A stretch of DNA of 32,160 nt, taken from positions 1 to 32,160 of the forward strand of contig CADCWI010000044.1 of NCBI GenBank assembly GCA_902806355.1, written 5' to 3'. Below the pieces are notes generated by a model that saw only the letters and a list, made by a program, of their open reading frames with translations, did not search any database and had not been told where the DNA came from. Shown one piece after another: positions 23,839 through 30,972 of the stretch. This stretch comes from an uncultured Thermomicrobiales bacterium. Lineage in GTDB: Bacteria; Chloroflexota; Chloroflexia; Thermomicrobiales; UBA6265. A program made the translations under genes and the position numbers. The first letter of the stretch is position 1. Each line of letters starts with the position of its first letter.

Positions 23839-23908
23839 TGGGGGTGGGCACAAGACGCGACGTTTCGCGCTGGACACTCACGATGGTGAAGGGCGTTGCG
23901 TGGGCGGG

Positions 23909-25570
23909 TCACGTCGCCTGGGGCAGCGTGAACCGGAAGGTGGTGCCCTGGCCCAGCTCGCTCTCGACCGAGATCGTGCCGCCGTGGGCTTCGACCAATT
24001 GCTTGACGATGGCGAGGCCCAGTCCGGTACCTTCGGCGTGCCGCTCGCCGCGCTCGGCCTGGAAGTACCGGTTGAAGACATTCGGCAGGGCATCCGGGGG
24101 AATGCCGCGGCCGGTATCACTCGTCGAGATCTGGACCAAGTCTCCCAGCGGGCGTGCCTGGAGGACGATCAGCCCGCCTTCGGGCGTGTGGCGGAGTGCG
24201 TTGTAGAGCAGGTTGCTGATGATCTGCCGGACGCGCGTTTCGTCGGCGAATACCGGCGGCACGTCCGGCGGCACCAGCGATTCGATACTGACCCGGGATT
24301 CGTTCCACGCCAAGTTCCTGATGCCTTCGACGCACTCATCGGCAAGCCGCGCGACATCGAGCGCACGGCGTTCGAGGCGGAGACTGGCTTCGTCGATCCT
24401 GGTCATTGTAGAGAGGTCGCCGATCAGCCGCGCGAGCATTCGCGACTCCTTCTGGATGATCTGAAGGACCCCGACCTGCCCCGGCGCCAGTGCTTCAGGA
24501 TGCTGTAACTGGCGCTCGACCGTGCCGTCGATGATCGCGACCGGAGTCCGGAGCTCATGCGACACGTTCGAGATAAAGGCGCGCCGGATCCGATCATTGG
24601 CCTCGATATGCGATGCCATCTCGTTGAACCGCTCCGCGAGGCGACCGATCTCGTCCCGCCGAGACACCCTGATCCGGGTCTCGAGATAACCTTCCGCCAT
24701 CGCATCGGCGGCGTTCGCCAGGCGCGCCAGGCGCCGCGAGATCGACCGCGCCCGCCAGATCCCGACCGGGATCGAGACGACAAGGGCGGGAATTGCGAAG
24801 ATCCAGAGCACATTCAGGAACTGGCGGGCAAAGGTCCGCACGAAATCGCTTTGGGTCGAGCCGCCGATCACCGAGGTGATGGGGTTGCCTTCGAGGACGA
24901 TCCAGCCACCGGCCCGTCCATCGCTCATCATGAGCGGATAGGCAGCGGCGCTCCGCTCGTTCGACACAGCCAGCGAATAGTAGGCACGCCAGCCGGGGTC
25001 GAGTTCCCCGTCAAGCTCGAACGACCGGGACGCGGCCTCGCGCGATGCCTTCAGCCCGAAGTCGTCGATCGTCGATCCCGCTGGAATCCATTCCGGATCG
25101 GACGATGCGGCGATCGTGCCGTTCCGGTCGATGACCGCGACATGGGCGATCCGCAACATATGCGCATCGGAGATCGCCGGGTCGAATCCGGGGACCTCGC
25201 CGCTCGTGATCCGGCCGAGTTGCGTCGTGAGCTCCGCCTGTTGGGCAGGAGTCAGGCCTTCGGCGAGCTGGGCGCCGAGCTCGTCCGGATCGAGCCAATG
25301 GGCGTATGACCGCGCCTGCTCCCCGAGAAAGACATCGATCGTGATGTCCTGGATGTTGAACAACTGCCCAACAGGCGCCCAGAAGAACGTCAGGAGAATC
25401 GTGGCGAAGAACAATATCAGGGTGAGCAGGGCGACCGCGACATAGCTCGCGATGAGCTGGACGCTGGTCCGCTGCCGGAACAGGCGGACCGGAGTTACGA
25501 CCCAGTACATGATCTGCGTGAGCACCGATGCATCGGCGGGGAGCGTGTTTCCCGTCAGGACTGCCTTCAT
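23909..25570 (-). CDS. Membrane sensor histidine kinase
   Basis: 553 residues. Two membrane helices (about 38-63 and 252-275) enclose an extracellular sensor part of about 190 residues. Then come a HAMP domain ([20 protein letters not shown]), the dimerisation domain with the phosphorylated His338 in [13 protein letters not shown], and an ATPase domain with N-box [14 protein letters not shown]1 DTGRGIPPD and G2 [18 protein letters not shown]. All catalytic parts are present. It starts inside the stop codon of the response regulator gene (ATGA), so the two are co-translated. The stimulus is unknown; the sensor part has no named domain I recognise. Confidence 0.93.
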   Translation of the reverse strand: MKAVLTGNTLPADASVLTQIMYWVVTPVRLFRQRTSVQLIASYVAVALLTLILFFATILLTFFWAPVGQLFNIQDITIDVFLGEQARSYAHWLDPDELGAQLAEGLTPAQQAELTTQLGRITSGEVPGFDPAISDAHMLRIAHVAVIDRNGTIAASSDPEWIPAGSTIDDFGLKASREAASRSFELDGELDPGWRAYYSLAVSNERSAAAYPLMMSDGRAGGWIVLEGNPITSVIGGSTQSDFVRTFARQFLNVLWIFAIPALVVSIPVGIWRARSISRRLARLANAADAMAEGYLETRIRVSRRDEIGRLAERFNEMASHIEANDRIRRAFISNVSHELRTPVAIIDGTVERQLQHPEALAPGQVGVLQIIQKESRMLARLIGDLSTMTRIDEASLRLERRALDVARLADECVEGIRNLAWNESRVSIESLVPPDVPPVFADETRVRQIISNLLYNALRHTPEGGLIVLQARPLGDLVQISTSDTGRGIPPDALPNVFNRYFQAERGERHAEGTGLGLAIVKQLVEAHGGTISVESELGQGTTFRFTLPQAT

Positions 25571-26316
25571 CGCATGGAGGCGGTGTCGTTGGGAGAGGTC
25601 GTGCTTCCGGTGCGGTCATACTTGTAGCCGACTCCCCAGAGGGTGACGATGTGATCGGCGATCGAGCCCGAGCCGCCGAGCTTGCGCCGGAGGCGCTGGA
25701 TGTGGGTATCGACGGTGCGCTCGAACCCGGAATACGTATCGCCCCAGAGGCGATCGAGCAGGTAGTTGCGCGAGAAGACCCGCCCCGGATGCGAGGCAAG
25801 CAGATAGAGGAGGTCGAACTCCTTGGCCGTCAGGTTGACCTCTTCGCCTTCGACGAACACTTCACGCCCGGCGGGATCGACGGAAAGGCCCTCGTACCGG
25901 ATCGGCTCGCTGCTGCTCTCCTGCGTGCGTGATTCGTCCCGCATCATCTCCACCCGTCGCAGGATCGCCGAGACCCGGGCCTGAAGCTCCCGCAGCGAGA
26001 CGGGTTTGGTGAGGTAGTCATCGGCCCCCAGCTCGAGCCCGAGCACCTTGTCAAGCTCGGTGGACTTGGCGGTCAACATCATGATCGGGATGATCCGTTC
26101 CTGCCGGATGCGGCGGGTGATCGTCAGTCCGTCGACGTGGGGCAGCATCAGGTCGAGGATGATGAGGTCCGGCGTGACATGACGCGGGGACGCGAGCCGA
26201 TCGAGGGCGAGCTGGCCATCTCGGAAGATCTCCGTGGTGTGGCCATCGTCCCGGAGGGTTTGGCCGATGAGGTGCGCAAGCTCGTATTCGTCTTCAACCA
26301 CGATGATGTGGGCCAT
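25567..26316 (-). CDS. OmpR-family response regulator
   Basis: 249 residues. The receiver domain has acid-pocket residues Glu8 and Asp9, phosphoacceptor Asp55 in [14 protein letters not shown], Thr82 and Lys104. The C-terminal winged helix carries [20 protein letters not shown] and [16 protein letters not shown]. It is a DNA-binding partner of the kinase encoded just downstream with a 4-bp overlap. The targets are unknown; divergent tetR lies upstream, and no direct link to it can be shown. Confidence 0.94.
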   Translation of the reverse strand: MAHIIVVEDEYELAHLIGQTLRDDGHTTEIFRDGQLALDRLASPRHVTPDLIILDLMLPHVDGLTITRRIRQERIIPIMMLTAKSTELDKVLGLELGADDYLTKPVSLRELQARVSAILRRVEMMRDESRTQESSSEPIRYEGLSVDPAGREVFVEGEEVNLTAKEFDLLYLLASHPGRVFSRNYLLDRLWGDTYSGFERTVDTHIQRLRRKLGGSGSIADHIVTLWGVGYKYDRTGSTTSPNDTASMR

Positions 26317-26473
26317 GGACGATCCATCCTGGTGTGAGCGCGGTTGGCAAGCCGGTCCCGTCGACCTGGTTCCCGTGACAGAAGGCGTCGTTGCCCGGAC
26401 CGGTGCTCCGGGTATTCAAGCATATCGGCAGCGGAAAGCAGCGGCTCCCTAGGGCGATCGTGTAATGGCTGGT

Positions 26474-26503
26474 CCGTTAGACGGTTGCACTGCAACCGAA
26501 CGG
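26474..26503. promoter_or_regulatory. Extended palindrome, possible operator or hairpin
   Basis: CGGTTGCA-C-TGCAACCG is a perfect 8-bp inverted repeat around one base. It is flanked by CCGTT and AACGG, which also pair, with a 3-nt bulge. It lies 158 bp upstream of the response regulator start. Role unknown. Confidence 0.35.
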
Positions 26504-26524
26504 ATCTGGTCCATTGTGCCAGCC
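26498..26524 (-). repeat. Dispersed intergenic repeat, copy 7 (inverted, diverged)
   Basis: On the minus strand GGCTGGCACAATGGACCAGA followed by TCCGTTC. Compared with copy 3 it shares GGCACAATGGACC and ATCCG, with changes at three core positions. Confidence 0.5.
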
Positions 26525-26717
26525 GTGTGGGCCGTCGAACGAGTCCCCTGACAGGACCGCGGTGGATCGCGGGGCGGGGGTGATCATGGAGCTCGCTCTG
26601 CGTGATGACGCGCGAGTCCGCGGCAGGGCCAGGCGGCCGTTGTGCCGATCCTGAGCAGGCACACGTTCACGCATACAGGCCGCATTCCGGTCTCCCCTGG
26701 AACGCCACAAGAAGAGC

Positions 26718-26746
26718 TTGACCCGTGTTCCTAACACCGTTAGAAT
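26718..26746 (+). promoter_or_regulatory. Sigma-70-type promoter of the tetR operon
   Basis: TTGACC (26718-26723), a 17-bp spacer and TAGAAT (26741-26746). Transcription would start about 20 nt before the tetR ATG, giving a short leader with AGGAG at ribosome-binding distance. Confidence 0.7.
26731..26743. promoter_or_regulatory. Candidate TetR operator
   Basis: CTAAC-ACC-GTTAG is a perfect inverted repeat inside the promoter spacer and reaching into the -10 box. A regulator bound here would shut its own promoter. A related sequence, TCCTAACTTAGATAGGA, lies just before the next gene at about 27404-27420. Confidence 0.6.
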
Positions 26747-26770
26747 TGTGAACATAGATAGGAGAACAGG

Positions 26771-27373
26771 ATGGGAATCATCGAGCGCAGGACCAGGCAA
26801 CGGCAGGCGGTAAAGGAGGGGATTCTTCAGGCCGCTCGTGAGATCGCCTCGGAAGGAGGCTGGACAGCGGTCACGATCCGCAAGATCGCCGATCAGATTG
26901 AGTACAGCCCGCCCGTGATCTACGAGCACTTCGTGTCCAAGGACGAGATTCTCGTCGCGCTCATGCGGCAGGGATACGCCGAACAGCTGCGCTCTGTCGA
27001 AGTCGCCGCACAGGCGGCGAGCTGCCCGGAAGCGGCCATGCTCGGGGTTGCCCAGGCATGGCTGGATTTCGCGTTCGGCTCTCCCGACCTCTACCAGGTG
27101 ATGTACGGGCTGGGGGGAGTGCCGTTCTCGGCGGCCGAGACCCGGAAGGAGGGCGAACGGATTGCCGACGCGGTGGGACGCCTGGTCGAGCAGGTCCTGC
27201 GTGAGCACGATGCACCCACGGACGATATCGACGGCAAGGTGACCCAGCTCTGGAGCACCATGCATGGCCTTGTCGCCCTGACGATGGTCGGACGTATCCC
27301 AGGCGGGCAGGAAGAGGCCGGGCGACTCGCGAAGGAATCGGTCCGGTCCTACGTTACGGCCTGGACACGGTGA
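26771..27373 (+). CDS. TetR-family transcriptional regulator
   Basis: 200 residues. The N-terminal helix-turn-helix spans about residues 15-60 (TAVTIRKIADQIEYSPPVIY followed by EHFVSKDEIL). The C-terminal ligand domain has AWLDFAFGSPDLYQVMYG, which resembles the WHG-type C-terminal domain of TetR members. TAGGAG lies 6 nt before the ATG. It is the first gene of a same-strand series with an oxidoreductase, a GMC flavoprotein, an unknown protein and a phosphoesterase. It probably represses this series and itself through the CTAACACCGTTAG site. The ligand is likely a hydrophobic substrate or product of these enzymes (inference). Confidence 0.9.
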   Translation: MGIIERRTRQRQAVKEGILQAAREIASEGGWTAVTIRKIADQIEYSPPVIYEHFVSKDEILVALMRQGYAEQLRSVEVAAQAASCPEAAMLGVAQAWLDFAFGSPDLYQVMYGLGGVPFSAAETRKEGERIADAVGRLVEQVLREHDAPTDDIDGKVTQLWSTMHGLVALTMVGRIPGGQEEAGRLAKESVRSYVTAWTR

Positions 27374-27504
27374 TGGACGAGGCGCCAGGTATCCTCCTCG
27401 TCCTCCTAACTTAGATAGGAATGATGATCATGTTAGCAACCGACACGGCACACGCGGCAACTTCTGACTCGCAGCGTATCGCGACGGAATCCGGAGACGT
27501 AATA

Positions 27505-28566
27505 ATGAACATGGCACAGAACGATGATACCCGTCTCAATACGCGGGTCGTGATGCCTCATCAGGGCGACGCGGATGTCCTGATGATCGTGCGGACGGAC
27601 ACCTCCCGCGCGCCGTCGCGCGGGGAGGTCACACTTCACGTCGAAGCTGCTGGCGTCTCCTTCGCCGAGGTCCAGATGCTCAGGGGGCGGTATTTCAATC
27701 AGCCGAAGTTCCCGTTCGTCCCCGGTTACGATCTGGTCGGCACGGTCACGGCGATCGGTGATGGCGTCGACGAGACACTGGTCGGACGGCGTGTTGCCGC
27801 GCTGACGGAAACGGGAGCATGGGCCGGGCGCGTTACTCTCCCCGCGAAGGGGCTTGTCACGGTACCGGACGGGGTCGATGCCGCCCCGGCGGTGGCGGTC
27901 GTCACCAACGGTGTCACGGCCTGGCAGATGGTGCATCGTGCCGCTCGGGTGCAGCCCGGTCAGACCGTCGTCGTGCACGGAGCATCGGGAGGGGTCGGAA
28001 CGCTGCTCGTGCAGCTCGCCCGGTTGGCCGGGGCAGAGGTGATCGGGACCGCGTCGGCGTCCAAGCACGATGCCGTTCGCGCCCTTGGAGCCGTTCCCAT
28101 CGATTATCGAACGGAGAACGTGCCCGGGGCGGTGCGGCGGATCGCGCCGGATGGTGTCGATGCAGTCTTCGACCATGTGGGCGGGCCGGGGCTGGCGGAC
28201 TCGTGGCGGATGCTGAGGCGGGGTGGAGCCCTGATCTCGTATGGTTCGGCATCGACCCTGACCGGCAGCGGGCATCGGCTGCTGCCGTACGTCCCGCTTC
28301 TCGGGCGGCTCCTGCTGTGGAACGCCCTGCCGAACGGGCAGCGGATGAGCTTCTACTACGTCAAGCGCTGGCCCAGGTTCTTCCATGAAGACCTGTCGCT
28401 GGTGCTCTCGCTGCTTGCCGACGGCAAGATCGAGGCGCAGGTCGCCCGGAAGCTGCCGCTCGAACGCGCTGCCGAAGGGCTTGGTCTGCTCGCCTCCGGA
28501 ACGGTCTCCGGCAAGGTCGTCCTCGTCCCTGGCATGGTGACCAGTGATCGGGAAGGGGCTTCCTGA
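27505..28566 (+). CDS. NADPH:quinone reductase-like MDR oxidoreductase
   Basis: 353 residues from the chosen start. A medium-chain dehydrogenase/reductase of the zinc-free quinone-reductase type. The N-terminal GroES-like domain has GVSFAEVQMLRGRY and FPFVPGYDLVGTV. The nucleotide-binding motif is VVHGASGGVGTLLVQLARLA (about residues 160-180), followed by GTASASKHDAVRALGA. No structural-zinc cysteines are present. The frame is open back to 27421, where three ATGs follow a TAGGA directly, adding 28 residues; the ATG at 27505 has CGGAG 8 nt in front and fits family length. The GMC gene follows after 32 nt. Confidence 0.88.
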   Translation: MNMAQNDDTRLNTRVVMPHQGDADVLMIVRTDTSRAPSRGEVTLHVEAAGVSFAEVQMLRGRYFNQPKFPFVPGYDLVGTVTAIGDGVDETLVGRRVAALTETGAWAGRVTLPAKGLVTVPDGVDAAPAVAVVTNGVTAWQMVHRAARVQPGQTVVVHGASGGVGTLLVQLARLAGAEVIGTASASKHDAVRALGAVPIDYRTENVPGAVRRIAPDGVDAVFDHVGGPGLADSWRMLRRGGALISYGSASTLTGSGHRLLPYVPLLGRLLLWNALPNGQRMSFYYVKRWPRFFHEDLSLVLSLLADGKIEAQVARKLPLERAAEGLGLLASGTVSGKVVLVPGMVTSDREGAS

Positions 28567-28598
28567 CCGCTATCCGTTGGAGACCGAAAGGGCATGAA

Positions 28599-30284
28599 AT
28601 GGACAAGGAACATTTCGACGCGATCGTGATCGGCAGCGGGTTCGGCGGATCGGTCATGGCGTACCGTCTTGCGGAAGCGGGGCACCGGGTCTGCCTCCTG
28701 GAGCGCGGCAAAGCCTATCCGCCGGGGTCGTTCCCGCGAAGCCCGCACGGGATGCGTGACAATTTCTGGATTCCTGGTGAAGGACGGTTCGGGCTCTTCG
28801 ATTTCTGGTCGTTCCACCGGATCCACGCCCTTGTCGCCAGCGGACTCGGCGGCGGCTCGCTCATCTACGCCAACGTCCTGATGCGCAAGGATGAGAAGTG
28901 GTTTGTCCAGGAGGATCTCGAGCAGGGCGGTTACGAGCATTGGCCGATCACGCGGTTCGACCTCGACCCCCATTACGACGCGGTCGAGCGGATGTTGCGG
29001 CCACAGCGATACCCGTTCGACCGCGAGCCCTACAGCTCGACGTCCAAGACGAAAGCGTTTGCCGACGCGGCCAGGGGCCTCGGGCTGGAGCCGTTCCTGC
29101 CCGGGCTCGCCGTGACCTTCGCCAACGATGGCCAGGCACCGGTGCCGGGAGAGCCGATCCGGGACGAGTACCCCAATCTCCACGGCCGGATCCGGCAGAC
29201 CTGCCGGCTCTGCGGTGAGTGCGACTTCGGCTGCAACTTCGGCTCCAAGAACACGCTGGACTTCAACTACCTCTCGGCCGCGAAACGGCACGGCGCGGAA
29301 CTGCGGACCGGCTGCGAGGTCAAGGCATTCGAGCCGCGCCGGGAGGGCGGATATGCGGTGCGTTATCTGGAGCACCCGATATCTGGGCCGAACGAGGATC
29401 GGGAATCCAGGGCTCACACGATCACTGCCAACCGCCTGATCCTCGCGGCTGGGACGATCGGCTCAACGAGCCTGTTGCTCAGGAACCGGAGCGCCTTCCC
29501 GGGCATCAGCCCCATGCTCGGCACCCGCTTCTGTGGCAATGGTGATCTGTTGGCATTCGCCATCCGGGCGACGGAAGAGGTTGACGGCAAGCGCGTGCCC
29601 CGCGTGATCGATCCTGGCCACGGGCCCGTCATCACCAGCGCCGTCCGAGTGGCCGATGAGGCAGATGGAGGAGAAGGCCGCGGTTTCTACCTGGAGGATG
29701 CCGGGTTCCCGGAGCACATCGCCTGGCTGCTGCACATGTTCGCGATGCCTCGGCCGATCGGTCGCATGATCCGGCGGCGTTTCATTTGGGACTGGTGGGG
29801 CAAGGGACCAGATCCCAACCTCGGTTCACAGCTTTCCGAGGTGTTCGGGAACACGGGCCTCTCGACGGGGGTGTTGCCCATGCTCGGGATGGGCCGGGAC
29901 ATCCCCAACGGGAACATGAAGCTGCGCGCGGGCAGGCTCGCCGTCGATTGGAAACGACGAAAATCGGGCGCCTATTTCGATCGCGTCCGCCGGGTGTCGA
30001 AGGATCTCGCGCAAGAGCTGGGCGCCCGGTACATGGACGACCCGCTCTGGTACCTCAACCGGCTGATTACCGTCCACCCGCTCGGCGGATGCCCGATGGG
30101 CCGGAACGTGAAGGAGGGGGTGGTCGATTCCCGGGGCGAAGTCTTCGGCTACCCTGGGCTGTTCATCGCCGATGGTTCGATCATGCCGGGACCGGTCGGC
30201 GCCAACCCGAGCCTGACGATTGCCGCCGTGGCGGACCGGATCGCGGACGGCATTCTCGAGCCAGGAAGCGGGACAGCCCCATGA
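28599..30284 (+). CDS. GMC oxidoreductase, cholesterol-oxidase-like
   Basis: 561 residues. The FAD-binding motif IVIGSGFGGSVMAYRLAEAG is at residues 10-29, and the GMC loop GLGGGSLIYANVLMR near 85-100. The C-terminal catalytic region has His493 in HPLGGCPMG, with GLFIADGSIMPGPVGANPSL after it. This matches the cholesterol oxidase/long-chain alcohol oxidase branch. Cys202, Cys205, Cys208 and Cys212 form CxxCxxCxxxC, a spacing like that of iron-sulfur sites. AAAGGG is 6 nt before the ATG. No signal peptide is seen, so it is cytoplasmic or membrane-associated. It shares ATGA with the next gene. The substrate is likely a sterol-like or long-chain alcohol, not shown. Confidence 0.9.
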   Translation: MDKEHFDAIVIGSGFGGSVMAYRLAEAGHRVCLLERGKAYPPGSFPRSPHGMRDNFWIPGEGRFGLFDFWSFHRIHALVASGLGGGSLIYANVLMRKDEKWFVQEDLEQGGYEHWPITRFDLDPHYDAVERMLRPQRYPFDREPYSSTSKTKAFADAARGLGLEPFLPGLAVTFANDGQAPVPGEPIRDEYPNLHGRIRQTCRLCGECDFGCNFGSKNTLDFNYLSAAKRHGAELRTGCEVKAFEPRREGGYAVRYLEHPISGPNEDRESRAHTITANRLILAAGTIGSTSLLLRNRSAFPGISPMLGTRFCGNGDLLAFAIRATEEVDGKRVPRVIDPGHGPVITSAVRVADEADGGEGRGFYLEDAGFPEHIAWLLHMFAMPRPIGRMIRRRFIWDWWGKGPDPNLGSQLSEVFGNTGLSTGVLPMLGMGRDIPNGNMKLRAGRLAVDWKRRKSGAYFDRVRRVSKDLAQELGARYMDDPLWYLNRLITVHPLGGCPMGRNVKEGVVDSRGEVFGYPGLFIADGSIMPGPVGANPSLTIAAVADRIADGILEPGSGTAP

Positions 30285-30961
30285 ACCGTGAACCCGGGAT
30301 GCCTGTCAGCGTCCGCTTCACCGAGGAAATGACGGGCTTCGTGTCGTTCGGCGAGCGGGACCATGAACGCGGAGCGATCGCTGGGCGCACGAACCACGTT
30401 CGCCTGATGGTCCATCTTACGTTCGAAATCACTGACCTGGACCGGTTCGAAGCCGACCCGAACCGCGAGGCGAGGGCCGGAGGCTGGGTCGACTTCGAAT
30501 CCCTTGGTGGGATCCTGCCGATCGAGGCGGGTACCTTCAATCTCCTCGTCGATGGGGAGGGTACGGAGGGCAAGCGGATGCTGTACCGTCTTCACTTCCG
30601 GGATGGGGTTGGGCATCCCGTCACCCTCACTGGGTTCAAGCGGGTGGGGGGCTCCTCCTCGCTACGGGTCTGGCGGGACACCTCGACCCTCTATACCCGG
30701 ATCGTGCGAGGTCATGTCGACGCTGTCGATGAGGCCGAAGCCGAGATCGTCGCGTCGGGCATACTTCGGTTGCACCCGGTTGGCTTCCTGCGCCAGCTCT
30801 CTACCTTTCGCGCAAGTGCCCCCTCGGTGACGGGCCGGATCACGGCGCTCGGGCGCTTCGATGCGTTCTTCCTCGGACAGCTCTTGTCGATCTATCGTCC
30901 CGCAGCTGGTCAGGTCGCGGGGCGTGTCCGGTCCCGGGTGGACCATGGCAGGAAGGAGTAG
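30281..30961 (+). CDS. Protein of unknown function coupled to a GMC oxidoreductase
   Basis: 226 residues. It begins within the stop region of the GMC gene (ATGA), so translation is coupled. The sequence opens with VRFTEEMTGFVSFGERDHER, followed by LMVHLTFEITDLDRFEADPN, GILPIEAGTFNLLVD, MLYRLHFRDGVGHPVTLTGF, VWRDTSTLYTRIVRGHV and ASGILRLHPVGFLRQLSTF. I recall such a domain beside, or fused to, cholesterol-oxidase-like enzymes in actinobacteria, but know no function for it. No signal peptide or clear membrane helix is seen. The frame is open upstream to 29786, but only as a shadow of the GMC gene. It may be a subunit or lipid-binding partner of the GMC enzyme (inference). Confidence 0.8.
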   Translation: MNREPGMPVSVRFTEEMTGFVSFGERDHERGAIAGRTNHVRLMVHLTFEITDLDRFEADPNREARAGGWVDFESLGGILPIEAGTFNLLVDGEGTEGKRMLYRLHFRDGVGHPVTLTGFKRVGGSSSLRVWRDTSTLYTRIVRGHVDAVDEAEAEIVASGILRLHPVGFLRQLSTFRASAPSVTGRITALGRFDAFFLGQLLSIYRPAAGQVAGRVRSRVDHGRKE

Positions 30962-30972
30962 CGAGCAGGAAG

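Larger units (their letters stand above)
23369..23908. other. Regulatory region of the sugar importer plus repeat element
   Basis: The first 200 bp upstream of the binding-protein gene are AT-richer than average and hold a direct repeat (23513-23533) and an inverted repeat GGGAC-TACATAT-GTCCC (23472-23488). The part from 23671 to 23838 is an inverted-repeat element. No gene is supported; the small frames inside are shadows of the repeat. Confidence 0.4.
26317..26770. other. Divergent intergenic region between response regulator and tetR
   Basis: It contains a palindromic site (26474-26503), a diverged repeat copy (26498-26524) and the tetR promoter with operator (26718-26746). No small gene is supported. 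A promoter for the two-component pair was not recognised. Confidence 0.4.

Noticed and set aside
29786..30280. N-terminal extension of the 226-aa unknown protein
   Set aside because: This part overlaps the GMC gene in another frame and reads as an Arg/Gly-rich shadow.
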